From: Chitinophaga parva
Lineage (GTDB): Bacteria; Bacteroidota; Bacteroidia; Chitinophagales; Chitinophagaceae
Assembly: GCF_003071345.1 (NCBI RefSeq)
Contig: NZ_QCYK01000002.1
Location: 1,860,001 to 1,924,000 of the forward strand
DNA: 64,000 nt
Direction of reading: 5' to 3'
Shown one piece after another: positions 16,471-24,901 of this stretch. Position 1 is the stretch's first letter. Each line of letters opens with the position of its first letter. Made by a program: the position numbers and the translations under genes. Below the pieces are notes generated by a model, which saw only the letters and a program-made list of their open reading frames with translations, had not been told where the DNA came from and made no database searches.

Positions 16471-17826
16471 ATGACAGCTGAAAAGAGAGGAAAATACCGC
16501 TGGGTAGTTGTGACCTTGCTCCTTTTTTCCACCACGATCAATTATATGGACCGCCAGGTGATCTCTTACCTGAAAGAGTTCTTTTGCACGCCCGTGGCCA
16601 ATGGCGGCTTCGGGTGGACCGACGTTGATTTTGCCAACATCACTTCCTGCTTCACCGGTTTTTATGCCGGTATGACCATCCTGGCCGGCTGGGTGATAGA
16701 CCGTATTGGCACTAAACTGGGCCTGGCCCTGTCGCTGGTGATGTGGTCCATCTTTGGTATGCTGAATGCCTTTGCGGGCGCGGCTTCCGGCGCACATGCC
16801 TTTATCCGCAGCCTGTTTGGTATTGGAGAGGCGGGCAACTTCCCGGCATCTATTAAAACGGTGGCAGAGTGGTTCCCGAAAAAAGAACGTGCACTGGCTA
16901 CTGGTATCTTTAACAGTGGCTCTAACCTCGGCGCCATGGTGGCGGCCCTGTTTGTGCCATGGTGTATGGGCTATTTCGGCAGCGGGATGGGTTGGAAATA
17001 TGCTTACCTCATCACCGGCGGTGTTGGGTTTATCTGGCTCCTCTTCTGGTTTGCCTTGTATGATACGCCAGCCCGCATGAAAAACCTGTCCAAGGCAGAG
17101 TATGACCATATTCACAGTGACGACCTGGTAGTGCACGTGGCCCCTTCAGAAGAGGTGGCCGTGCGTGAAAAGGTAAGCTGGTGGAAGCTCCTGGGCCACC
17201 GGCAAACCTGGTCTTTCTTCATTGGCAAGTTCATGACGGATGGCATCTGGTGGTTCCTCCTGTTTTGGCTGCCGGACTACCTGAAAAAGCAATTTGGCAT
17301 GACAGGGCATGAAGTGATGCTGCCTACGTTCATCGTGTATGGTATTGCCATTACCGGTAGCGTGTTTGGCGGCAGCCTGCCCATGTTCTTCATCAACAAA
17401 GGTATGGAAGTGTACAAGGCCCGTATGACGGCCATGTTGCTCATTGCACTTTGCCCGGTGGTGTTGCTGAGCACCCAGTACTTTGCGGACAGTGATCGCT
17501 TTGGCGGCAATGCGGCTACCCTGGCGGTAGCGGTGATCTGCATAGCGGCGGCTGCACACCAGGCATGGTCCTGCAACCTGTTTTCCACTGTGTCCGATAT
17601 GTTCCCGAAAAAGGCGGTGGGTTCTGTAACCGGTATTGGCAGCATGGCCGGGGGCATTGGTGGCGTACTGTTCCAGCAGCTGGCTGGCCGGCTCAACCAG
17701 CATTACCACGAAACGCCGCATACCGCTTACCTTATTTTGTTCTGTATCTGTGCCTTTGCTTACCTGGTGCCCTGGTGCATTATGAAACTGCTGGTACCCC
17801 GGTTTAAACCGGTAGTGCTCCACTGA
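16471..17826 (+). CDS. Hexuronate MFS transporter, ExuT-like
   Basis: This 451-residue major facilitator belongs to the anion:cation symporter group that includes ExuT and GudP. The start of helix 1 (YRWVVVTLLLFSTTINYMDR) is nearly diagnostic for that group. GWVIDRIGTKLGLALSLVMW forms the loop 2-3 motif, and GIGEAGNFPASIKTVAEWFP is a second group signature. Twelve hydrophobic segments can be followed. The likely cargo is a hexuronate, KDG or unsaturated monouronate, moved across the inner membrane with protons. It sits between the catabolic enzymes and the LacI regulator. The protein appears full length. Confidence 0.9.
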   Translation: MTAEKRGKYRWVVVTLLLFSTTINYMDRQVISYLKEFFCTPVANGGFGWTDVDFANITSCFTGFYAGMTILAGWVIDRIGTKLGLALSLVMWSIFGMLNAFAGAASGAHAFIRSLFGIGEAGNFPASIKTVAEWFPKKERALATGIFNSGSNLGAMVAALFVPWCMGYFGSGMGWKYAYLITGGVGFIWLLFWFALYDTPARMKNLSKAEYDHIHSDDLVVHVAPSEEVAVREKVSWWKLLGHRQTWSFFIGKFMTDGIWWFLLFWLPDYLKKQFGMTGHEVMLPTFIVYGIAITGSVFGGSLPMFFINKGMEVYKARMTAMLLIALCPVVLLSTQYFADSDRFGGNAATLAVAVICIAAAAHQAWSCNLFSTVSDMFPKKAVGSVTGIGSMAGGIGGVLFQQLAGRLNQHYHETPHTAYLILFCICAFAYLVPWCIMKLLVPRFKPVVLH

Positions 17827-17932
17827 TGTAATACTGCGTTCGCCCGCTCCCCGGAATTGAATAATTTGTTGTACTTTACTGCAAGAACATGTTATGAAAT
17901 TCTTACGTTAAAACTGATGCCGGGGAGCGCAT

Positions 17933-18964
17933 ATGAATCTTGACACCATTACCATCAGGGACATTGCCAGGGAACTGAAACTGTCTGTGTCTACTGTGTC
18001 CAAAGCCTTACGGGATAGCTACGAGATCAGCGAAAAAACAAAGAAGCTGGTGTCTGAGTATGCCGCTGCACACAATTACCGGCCGAACCCGATTGCCCAA
18101 AGCCTGAAAAAAGGACAAAGCAAATCCGTGGGCATCGTGGTGTCTTCTGTTGATAACCAGTTCTACTCACAGGTGATCAACGGCATTGAGTCCGTTGCAT
18201 ACAAAGAAGGCTACAATATTTTTATAACCCAGACACACGAATCTTTTGACCTGGAGCTAAAGAACGTGACCCACCTTACCCACCGTTCCATTGATGGGTT
18301 GCTTATTTCCCTCAGCTCGGAAACCAAGGACGTGGAGCATTTGCAGGCCCTGCACAAAAAAGGGTTGCCCATCGTTTTCTTTGACCGGGTCACAGATGAT
18401 ATCAATACCCACAAAGTAATTGTAGACAATTTCAATGGCGCTTATAATGCCACGTTGCACCTGCTGCAATCGGGTTATAAACGCATTGCCCATATTACCA
18501 GCCCGGCCCAGTTATCCATCACCGGTGGCCGCCTCAATGGCTACAAGCAGGCGCTGACGGATAATGGGATAGCAGTGGATGAGCGCTACATCAAATACTG
18601 CATGCATGGCGGGAAAGACTTTGACGAGATAGAACAGGCGGTGAATGAACTGCTGGCCATGAAGGAGCGGCCGGATGCCATCTTTACGGCATCTGACCGT
18701 ATTACTACTTCTGTATTGTCATTACTGCACAAAAATAATATTGCCATTCCGCAACAGGTGGCGCTGCTGGGCTTTACCAATACCTTGCTGGGCGAGGTAC
18801 TGAATCCCTCGCTAAGTACGGTGGTGCAGCCGGCGTTCGAGATCGGGAAGCAGAGCATGGAATTGCTACTCGGGATCATTAAGAGCAAGCACCCGGTAAC
18901 GAAGTTTGAAACACGCGTATTGCCCACGGCATTGTTTGAGCGGAATTCTTCCAGGAGGAGTTGA
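17933..18964 (+). CDS. LacI/GalR family transcriptional regulator
   Basis: This 343-residue regulator has an N-terminal LacI helix-turn-helix (TIRDIARELKLSVSTVSKAL) with the hinge region NYRPNPIAQSLKKGQSKSVG, then a periplasmic-binding-protein-like effector domain (IVVSSVDNQFYSQVINGIES, HKVIVDNFNGAYNATLHLLQ, DAIFTASDRITTSVLSLL, LGFTNTLLGEVLNPSLSTVV). It is full length. It lies in the middle of the uronate cluster and is the obvious binder of the three operator-like sites at 14519, 14633 and 18981. A uronate intermediate such as KDG is a likely inducer, by analogy with other uronate LacI regulators. Confidence 0.92.
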   Translation: MNLDTITIRDIARELKLSVSTVSKALRDSYEISEKTKKLVSEYAAAHNYRPNPIAQSLKKGQSKSVGIVVSSVDNQFYSQVINGIESVAYKEGYNIFITQTHESFDLELKNVTHLTHRSIDGLLISLSSETKDVEHLQALHKKGLPIVFFDRVTDDINTHKVIVDNFNGAYNATLHLLQSGYKRIAHITSPAQLSITGGRLNGYKQALTDNGIAVDERYIKYCMHGGKDFDEIEQAVNELLAMKERPDAIFTASDRITTSVLSLLHKNNIAIPQQVALLGFTNTLLGEVLNPSLSTVVQPAFEIGKQSMELLLGIIKSKHPVTKFETRVLPTALFERNSSRRS

Positions 18965-18980
18965 TTTTTTTGCGGCCCGC

Positions 18981-18997
18981 CGAAAACGATTTCGTAG
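18981..18997. promoter_or_regulatory. Candidate LacI-family operator 3
   Basis: CGAAAACGATTTCGTAG contains a perfect inverted repeat (CGAAA-ACGA-TTTCG) and shares the CGAAAACG half with operator 1. It lies in the promoter region of the lyase operon starting at 19076, so the LacI regulator probably controls the lyases too. Confidence 0.5.
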
Positions 18998-19075
18998 AAA
19001 ATCACCCACCACAGTCCTGGTTGCGCTATTTTTGAGCAAAACGCTCCACGTTTCGTTCTGACCTAAAAACCAGCT

Positions 19076-19858
19076 GTGAAAAAAACATTTATCTGCCTGC
19101 TGGCCTGTTGCTGGGCCGGTGTGGCTGCTGCGCAAACCGTGACGGTTGACAACTACTTCAATCATGAATTTCATACGCCCAAGGGTGGGGGAGAGAAAGT
19201 GCCGTTCCACTATCTCTGGGAAGATACGGATGAAACAGGCTTTTCTATCTGGGGTGAAATGTTCCGCCAGCAGGGTGCTACGCTCCATACCCTGCAGGAA
19301 GCGCCCAGCGCCGCCGCGCTGCAGCACAGTGATGTGTATATCATTGTAGACCCGGATACTAAAAAGGAAACCGCCGATCCGCATTACGTGGAAGCCGCTC
19401 ATGTGAACGCTATTAAGAACTGGGTGAAGGCCGGTGGGGTGCTGGTGCTGATGGCCAATGACAGTGCCAATACGGAACTGGAGCACTTCAATATGCTGGC
19501 CGCCGCATTTGGCCTGCATTTCAACAGCGACCTGCAAAATCACGTGCTCAACGATGCTCATTTTGCAGCGGGTACCATCTACCTGGAAAACGATCCCATT
19601 TTCAAAACAGCAAAGCAGCTGTTCCTGAAAGACGTAGCCAGCATCAGCCTGAAAGGCAAGGCCAGGCCAGCGCTGAAAACGCAGCATGGCGCCGTGATAG
19701 CCGCAACGGTGCAGTATGGAAAAGGTATGGTGTTTGCCGTGGGAGATCCCTGGTTGTATAATGAATATGTGAACGGGCGCCTGCCCGCCACTTACCAGAA
19801 TGATAAAGCAGCTGCCGACCTGGCCCGCTGGTTACTGGCGCACACCAAGCACAAATAG
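19076..19858 (+). CDS. DUF4350-like secreted protein of the lyase operon
   Basis: This 260-residue protein has a signal peptide (MKKTFICLLACCWAGVAAAQ). The mature domain resembles the DUF4350 / glutamine-amidotransferase-like fold: YHYLWEDT-like segment (VPFHYLWEDTDETGFSIWG), DVYIIVDPDTKKE, VKAGGVLVLMANDSANTELE, HFNMLAAAFGLHFN and YGKGMVFAVGDPWLYNEYV. In Bacteroidota similar domains are attached to or encoded next to unsaturated glucuronyl hydrolases (GH88/GH105), where they may help bind substrate. No catalytic motif is obvious. The start is GTG. It is separated by only 3 bases from the first lyase gene. Confidence 0.65.
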   Translation: MKKTFICLLACCWAGVAAAQTVTVDNYFNHEFHTPKGGGEKVPFHYLWEDTDETGFSIWGEMFRQQGATLHTLQEAPSAAALQHSDVYIIVDPDTKKETADPHYVEAAHVNAIKNWVKAGGVLVLMANDSANTELEHFNMLAAAFGLHFNSDLQNHVLNDAHFAAGTIYLENDPIFKTAKQLFLKDVASISLKGKARPALKTQHGAVIAATVQYGKGMVFAVGDPWLYNEYVNGRLPATYQNDKAAADLARWLLAHTKHK

Positions 19859-19861
19859 GCC

Positions 19862-21010
19862 ATGAAAAATATTGTGATCCTTGCAACCTTGCTGCTGGCA
19901 GGCTTTTACGCCCGTGCACAATTGATCCTGGTGGATGGTGCTGCACTGAAAGCTTTTAAAACCCGCTACCGGCAAGGGGATACTGCACAGGTGCAGCCAC
20001 TGCTGCGCAATGCTGATGCCATACTGGCTAAGAGCGATTCTTTTTCGGTAACCTTCCACAAGGTAAAACTAGGCCCCAGCGGCGATGCCCATGATTATGT
20101 AAGCATGGCGCCTTACTGGTGGCCGGATAGCACCAAGCCCAATGGAGTGCCCTATGTGCGCAGGGATGGGCACATCAATCCCGAACGTTATTTGCTGCAC
20201 GATAACAGCCAATTGGTAACCATGGCTTCCCAGGTGAAGCAACTGGGCGTGGCATATTATTTTTCCGGGAAGGAGGCGTATGCACAACGGGCAGCCACCT
20301 TGCTCCGCACCTGGTTTGCGGATACCGCTACCCGCATGCATCCCAACTTAAACTACGGGCAGTATGTGCCGGGAGTGAACGACGGCCGCGGCATTGGCAT
20401 CATTGAAACAGCAGGCCTTATGAACATCCCGGATGCCGTGGCCATGCTGGAAAAGAGCCCTGCCCTGGATGCCGTACTGGTGAAGGGTTTGAAGCAGTGG
20501 TTCCGGGAATACCTGCACTGGTTGCTCACCAGTAAGAATGGTATGGAAGAGCATAAGGAGAAAAACAACCATGGTACTTTTTATGACCTGCAGGTCTGTG
20601 ATTATGCGCTTTTTACCGGGCAACCCGCTATAGCAAAGGACATTATTATACATACCAGCATGCCGCGCATGGAAGTGCAATTTACTACGGACGGACAGCA
20701 GCCGCTGGAGCTGGCCCGCACCAAATCCTGGAGCTATTCCCTGTTCAATCTCTCCGCCTGGACCAAACTGGCCGTGCTGGCCCAATCGCTGGGTACAGAC
20801 CTTTGGGCGCACACCACCACGGATGGTAGGGGATTGGAAAAATGTATCCAATTCCTGCTGCCTTTTGATGGTAATACGCAAGCCTGGCAGTACGAACAGA
20901 TAGAACCTTTTGGCATGGAAGCACTGCACTACGCCGTGCTGAAAGCTGCACCACACTATACCCACTTACCTGCACCTGACACAACGGATCTGAACCTGCT
21001 ACTTTATTAA
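19862..21010 (+). CDS. Alginate-lyase-superfamily polysaccharide lyase, PL38-like
   Basis: This 382-residue secreted enzyme (signal peptide to about residue 19) has the (alpha/alpha) toroid signature of the Pfam Alginate_lyase domain. HDYVSMAPYWWPDSTKPNG appears near residue 77, and the active-site segment NNHGTFYDLQ lies at 235-244, with an Asn-His pair and a Tyr as expected for beta-elimination. NNHGTxYDLQ resembles PL38 proteins, which cleave glucuronan or alginate, more than PL5, which has NNHSYW. Substrate is therefore a polyuronate, and glucuronan is as likely as alginate. The products would pass to KdgF, KduI and the SDR enzyme of this cluster. It is followed by a second lyase gene after 3 bases. 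Confidence 0.82.
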   Translation: MKNIVILATLLLAGFYARAQLILVDGAALKAFKTRYRQGDTAQVQPLLRNADAILAKSDSFSVTFHKVKLGPSGDAHDYVSMAPYWWPDSTKPNGVPYVRRDGHINPERYLLHDNSQLVTMASQVKQLGVAYYFSGKEAYAQRAATLLRTWFADTATRMHPNLNYGQYVPGVNDGRGIGIIETAGLMNIPDAVAMLEKSPALDAVLVKGLKQWFREYLHWLLTSKNGMEEHKEKNNHGTFYDLQVCDYALFTGQPAIAKDIIIHTSMPRMEVQFTTDGQQPLELARTKSWSYSLFNLSAWTKLAVLAQSLGTDLWAHTTTDGRGLEKCIQFLLPFDGNTQAWQYEQIEPFGMEALHYAVLKAAPHYTHLPAPDTTDLNLLLY

Positions 21011-21013
21011 ACT

Positions 21014-22099
21014 ATGAAAAAGTTATTATTGCTCTGCCTCGTGTGCGCCGCCTACACCACGCACGCACAATATGTAAGCCTCCAGCCAAAAGAAGTGGAC
21101 AGGCTGCGTAAACTGCTGAAAACCGACACACTGGCGCAGCAGCAATATGCCCCGCTGAAAGCCGCGGCAGAAGCGGCTTTCCTGCAAGCGCCAGGCCCTA
21201 TAGATACCATCCATACGGAAGGCCGCCTCCAGGGCGATCCGCAGAAGGCTGCTTCCTGGAAGTCCTTTGAAGACCTGAAAAAAATGCTGGGCCTTGCCCT
21301 GCAATACCGCCTCACCAAAGCAACCCGCTACAAGGAAAAGGCCATTGAATATCTCCTGGCCTGGGCCACCGTCAATAAAGCCAATGGCGATCCCATTGAC
21401 GATACCAACCTGGACCCGGCAGTTGAAGCATATGACCTGCTGAAAACAGAGATCCCGGCAGATAAGAACCAGGTGATCGTGGCCTGGCTGGAAAGCACCG
21501 CCAGTGAAGAGATCCGCAAGGCCACGCTGCGCCACGCGCTCAATCATAACAACTGGCACTCCCACCGCATCAAGGAAGTGGGGGAGATCGGTTTTGCTAT
21601 TGGCAACCAGGCTTTCCAGCAATACGCTATTGACGGTATGAAGGACCAGGTGGAGCATAACCTGCTGCCGGATGGTTCCGGTATTGACTTTGCAGAGCGC
21701 GATGCCCTGCATTACCAGCTTTACAACCTGGAGCCGCTGATCAAGCTGGCCGTGATCATCAGGCGTGCCACCGGCCAGGATCTTTATCATTATGTAGGAG
21801 AAAATAAGGCTTCCATTGCCAACTGTGTAAACTGGACCGTGCCTTTTATTACTGGTGAAAAGCAACACCCGGAGTATGTGAACTCCAAAGTGGAATTTGA
21901 CCGCAAACGTGCTGCCAATAAGGAAAGCGCTTTCAAGATCGGCGCACCGTTCAATCCCCAACCCAGCATTTACATGCTTACCCTCGCGGAATATTTTGAT
22001 CCCGGCCTGCACAAAGTAACCACGACCCTGAAGCCTGAAATTGAGAATGGCATTGGCTTCATCAACGTACTGAATACGGTACGGCGTTCCACTCAATAA
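21014..22099 (+). CDS. Second alginate-lyase-superfamily protein, PL5-like
   Basis: This 361-residue secreted protein (signal peptide ending TTHAQ) has the same superfamily fold but a different active-site segment: HALNHNNWHSHRIKEVGEIG with NNWHSHR at 179-185. That is close to the NNxxxW/NNHSYW motif of PL5 alginate lyases. Further matches are LDPAVEAYDLLKTEI, DGSGIDFAERDALHYQLYNL and LEPLIKLAVIIRRATGQDLY. It is clearly not a copy of the preceding gene. A pair of lyases with different motifs suggests an endo- and an exo-acting enzyme, which is inference. It is the last gene of the plus-strand operon. Confidence 0.8.
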   Translation: MKKLLLLCLVCAAYTTHAQYVSLQPKEVDRLRKLLKTDTLAQQQYAPLKAAAEAAFLQAPGPIDTIHTEGRLQGDPQKAASWKSFEDLKKMLGLALQYRLTKATRYKEKAIEYLLAWATVNKANGDPIDDTNLDPAVEAYDLLKTEIPADKNQVIVAWLESTASEEIRKATLRHALNHNNWHSHRIKEVGEIGFAIGNQAFQQYAIDGMKDQVEHNLLPDGSGIDFAERDALHYQLYNLEPLIKLAVIIRRATGQDLYHYVGENKASIANCVNWTVPFITGEKQHPEYVNSKVEFDRKRAANKESAFKIGAPFNPQPSIYMLTLAEYFDPGLHKVTTTLKPEIENGIGFINVLNTVRRSTQ

Positions 22100-22129
22100 A
22101 AAAGGCGCAAGCGGATAACCGCCTGCGCC
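22098..22129 (-). terminator. Terminator of the PTS operon
   Basis: GGCGCAAGCGG (22104-22114) pairs with CCGCCTGCGCC (22119-22129) with one mismatch. On the minus strand it is followed by a six-T run, which fits termination downstream of NagB. Confidence 0.75.
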
Positions 22130-22160
22130 GGGTGAGTAAAGTGGCTACCACTCCGCTTTA

Positions 22161-22913
22161 TCACCTTAGAAGATGCTGCACGCGGTCTGCAATTTTTGAC
22201 GCGGCCGCGGCATCCAGTAATATTTCGCAATCAGGGTGCAGCTGCACCACCGATGCGGGAATGTCTGTTGTTACAGGGCCCAGGATGGCCTGTTCAATAA
22301 TGTCTGCTTTGTGAGCGCCCTTGGCAATGAGGATCACCTTCCTGGTGTGCATGATCTCTTTAATGCCGCGGGTTAGCCCGCCCAATACAATGTTTGCCGG
22401 CACCTGTGTTTCCCGGCGCACCCGTGCTTCAAAGTCAGGGTCCATGGGCGATACCCAGGTTTCACTTTCAAAGGGGGTACCGGGTTGATTGATGCCGATA
22501 TGCCCGTTCATACCAATGCCCAGCATTTGCAGGTCAGCACCACCGCGGGCGGCCAGGGCTGCTTCAAACAGGCGGGCCTCTCTTTCAAAATCATCAGACT
22601 GTGTAGGTGGCATGATAAAGTTTTCCGGTGGAATGCCCAGCGGGCCGGCAATCTGGTTCAGGATCATCGTATAGCAACTGCCACTGTAAGTGCGGGGCAG
22701 GTTAGTCAGTTCGTCTACATTGAAGAGCGTGATCTTCGATACGTCAAACGGGTATTGCTGGTGAATGGCGGATACCATGCCATGCATATTGATGGTGGTC
22801 TGGCCGGTGGACAGCCCTATCACGGCATCCGGCTTGCTTAGCATCTGGCCTATGATGCGCCAGGCGGCGGCTACATCAAAGGCGTGCTCATCTTTTTCGA
22901 TCGTTATTTTCAC
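22161..22913 (-). CDS. nagB: Glucosamine-6-phosphate deaminase
   Basis: This 250-residue protein belongs to the NagB/AgaI isomerase-deaminase family, which converts glucosamine-6-phosphate (or galactosamine-6-phosphate) to the ketose-6-phosphate and ammonia. Conserved segments are VIGLSTGQTTINMHG, FNVDELTNLPRTYSGSCY, GIGMNGHIGINQPGTPFES and the lysine region VILIAKGAHKADIIEQAILG. The length is close to 266 in E. coli. The start is GTG, one base after the HPr stop. Last place in a phosphotransferase operon suggests that the imported sugar is an amino sugar. NagB and AgaI cannot be told apart by eye. Confidence 0.88.
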   Translation of the reverse strand: MKITIEKDEHAFDVAAAWRIIGQMLSKPDAVIGLSTGQTTINMHGMVSAIHQQYPFDVSKITLFNVDELTNLPRTYSGSCYTMILNQIAGPLGIPPENFIMPPTQSDDFEREARLFEAALAARGGADLQMLGIGMNGHIGINQPGTPFESETWVSPMDPDFEARVRRETQVPANIVLGGLTRGIKEIMHTRKVILIAKGAHKADIIEQAILGPVTTDIPASVVQLHPDCEILLDAAAASKIADRVQHLLR

Positions 22914-22914
22914 T

Positions 22915-23181
22915 TTATAGTTTTTTCAGTTCCGTTGTAAAAAAATGGTCCAGTGCAGCTGCGGCCTGTTGCTCATCTTCTCCTTCCACCAGGACCGTCA
23001 GCGTTTCACCGCCCTTGGTGGCCATGGCCAGTATATTCAGCATACTATTGAGCTTTACCGTTTTGCCGTCTTTGCGTAAACTGATGACGGATGTAAAATT
23101 GCGGGACAGTTTAAGCAAGGCGGTGGCGGGCCTTGCGTGGATGCCTTCCGCCGCTTGTATCACGTATGCTTTCGAGATCAT
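22915..23181 (-). CDS. ptsH: Phosphocarrier protein HPr
   Basis: This 88-residue protein is HPr, which carries phosphate from enzyme I to EIIA. The active-site His15 lies in AEGIHARPATALLKL, with Arg17 next to it. Ser46 is present in KLNSMLNILAMA, the position regulated by HPr kinase in some bacteria. The start at 23181 gives the standard HPr length; an ATG further upstream lies inside the enzyme I gene. The start overlaps the enzyme I stop by 4 bases (ATGA), so the two are translationally coupled. Confidence 0.95.
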   Translation of the reverse strand: MISKAYVIQAAEGIHARPATALLKLSRNFTSVISLRKDGKTVKLNSMLNILAMATKGGETLTVLVEGEDEQQAAAALDHFFTTELKKL

Positions 23182-24884
23182 GGTACTTTTTCCTGTAAAT
23201 ATTGAATGATGTCCTGCGCGCTGCGCATGGTCTGTACCTGCTGCCACAAGGCAACGGCTTGTTCCATGCTGGTTTGCAGCACCCTGCTTTTAACGGCCGG
23301 TATGCTGGCGGCGCTCATGGAAAATTCGCGCAGGCCCATGCCCAGCAGTAATTGCGTAGCACGCGGATCGGCCGCCATTTCACCACACATGCCCACGTGG
23401 ATGTGGTGTGCATGCCCCGCGGCGATCACCTGTGCCACGAGGCGCAGGAAGCCAGGATGAAACGGATCATACAACGCGGCTACTTTGGGATGCATACGGT
23501 CTGCCGCCATGGTATACTGACAAAGATCATTAGTGCCTATGCTGAAGAAGTTGCACTCCGCAGCCAGCATGTCCGCCATCAGCGCGGCAGCTGGTACCTC
23601 TATCATGATGCCGGTTTCAATGCCTTCATCAAATGCAATCCCTTCACGCCGTAATGCCTGCTTTTCCGCTTCCAGTAAGGATTTGGCGGCTTGCAGTTCT
23701 TCCCCGTTCGTGATCATGGGAAACAGGATGCTGAGGGGACCGCTGGCGCTGGCCCGCAAAATGGCCCTGAGCTGGGTACGGAAAATATCTTTCCATTCAT
23801 CCAGGCAAATGCGGATAGCACGGTAGCCCAGGAAAGGGTTCTGTTCCGGCTCCATGCGGAAGTAGGGTAGTTGCTTGTCTCCTCCCACATCCAGGGTGCG
23901 GATGGTCACTGGTTTGCCTTTAGCTTCCAGTGCCGCCGCTTTATAAAATGCATATTGCGTTGCTTCTGAAGGGAACCCTGGCTTGCTCATGAACAATAAT
24001 TCAGTGCGGAGCAAGCCGGCTCCCTGGCCACCGTTTGCAAACACAAGGTCCAGGTCAGCTGCGCCGGAAATGTTGCCCAGCAGCAGGATGGGGGTGCCGT
24101 CGGTTGTTACACAAGGCGCGTCTTTAATGGCGTGTAATGGCGGTTGCTGTGCTACCAGCTGCATGCGGCGATTGCTGTATGCGTTAATTGTAGCCGCATC
24201 CGGCTGGTGCAGCACCAGGCCTTTTTCTCCATCCACGATCACAATGTCCCCATCTTCAATGGCATGGAGTGAAGCCCCACAATCCACCACGGCTGGTACG
24301 CCGCGCGCCTTTGCGATGATGGCCGCGTGGGACGTTTGCCCGCCGCTTTGCGTGGCAAACCCGGTTACATGGCGGGTGTCCATGGCGATGGTATCAGCAG
24401 GCGACAGGTCTTCCGCAATAAGAATGGTGCCTGGCGCAAAGTCCTTGTCAGCTTGCGTTTGCGTGCCTTCCAGGTGTGTAAGCAGGCGATCCCCAATGTC
24501 TTGTATGTCTGCGGTGCGTGCCTGCATGTATTCATCTTTCAAAGAGCGGAACAACTGCACGGTGGCTGCTATCACAGCGGCCACTGCATCCTGCACAGGC
24601 AGCCTGTCTTCCCGGATGCGGGCTTCCACATCTGCTTTTAGCTGCGGGTCGCGCAGCAGTTCTATTTGTGCGTCCAGCAGGTCGTTTTCTTCCGGCAGCA
24701 ACACCTTTCGCCGGAGGGCCTCCACGCCGGCAACGGCGCAGTGTACGGCGTCATCGTATTGCGCAATAGCAATCGCTATCTCTGCCTCATTTTGCAGCCG
24801 CGTGCCGGAGACCACTGTTATTTTTTTTCTCAGCACCCTTGCCTTACCAATGGCAATGCCGGGCGATACTCCTATTCCTTTCAT
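23178..24884 (-). CDS. ptsI: PTS enzyme I, phosphoenolpyruvate-protein phosphotransferase
   Basis: This 568-residue protein is enzyme I. The N-terminal domain carries the phosphorylated His186 in GGQTSHAAIIAKARGVPAVV. The C-terminal PEP-binding barrel has GAGLLRTELLFM, YFRMEPEQNPFLGYRAIRI, IGTNDLCQYTMAADR and the cysteine segment HVGMCGEMAADP. The length equals that of E. coli (575), and every key motif is present, so it should be active. It is encoded with HPr and all EII components in one minus-strand operon, so the whole phosphotransfer chain is made together. Confidence 0.95.
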   Translation of the reverse strand: MKGIGVSPGIAIGKARVLRKKITVVSGTRLQNEAEIAIAIAQYDDAVHCAVAGVEALRRKVLLPEENDLLDAQIELLRDPQLKADVEARIREDRLPVQDAVAAVIAATVQLFRSLKDEYMQARTADIQDIGDRLLTHLEGTQTQADKDFAPGTILIAEDLSPADTIAMDTRHVTGFATQSGGQTSHAAIIAKARGVPAVVDCGASLHAIEDGDIVIVDGEKGLVLHQPDAATINAYSNRRMQLVAQQPPLHAIKDAPCVTTDGTPILLLGNISGAADLDLVFANGGQGAGLLRTELLFMSKPGFPSEATQYAFYKAAALEAKGKPVTIRTLDVGGDKQLPYFRMEPEQNPFLGYRAIRICLDEWKDIFRTQLRAILRASASGPLSILFPMITNGEELQAAKSLLEAEKQALRREGIAFDEGIETGIMIEVPAAALMADMLAAECNFFSIGTNDLCQYTMAADRMHPKVAALYDPFHPGFLRLVAQVIAAGHAHHIHVGMCGEMAADPRATQLLLGMGLREFSMSAASIPAVKSRVLQTSMEQAVALWQQVQTMRSAQDIIQYLQEKVP

Positions 24885-24901
24885 GCGTCATCATTTCCTG
24901 C

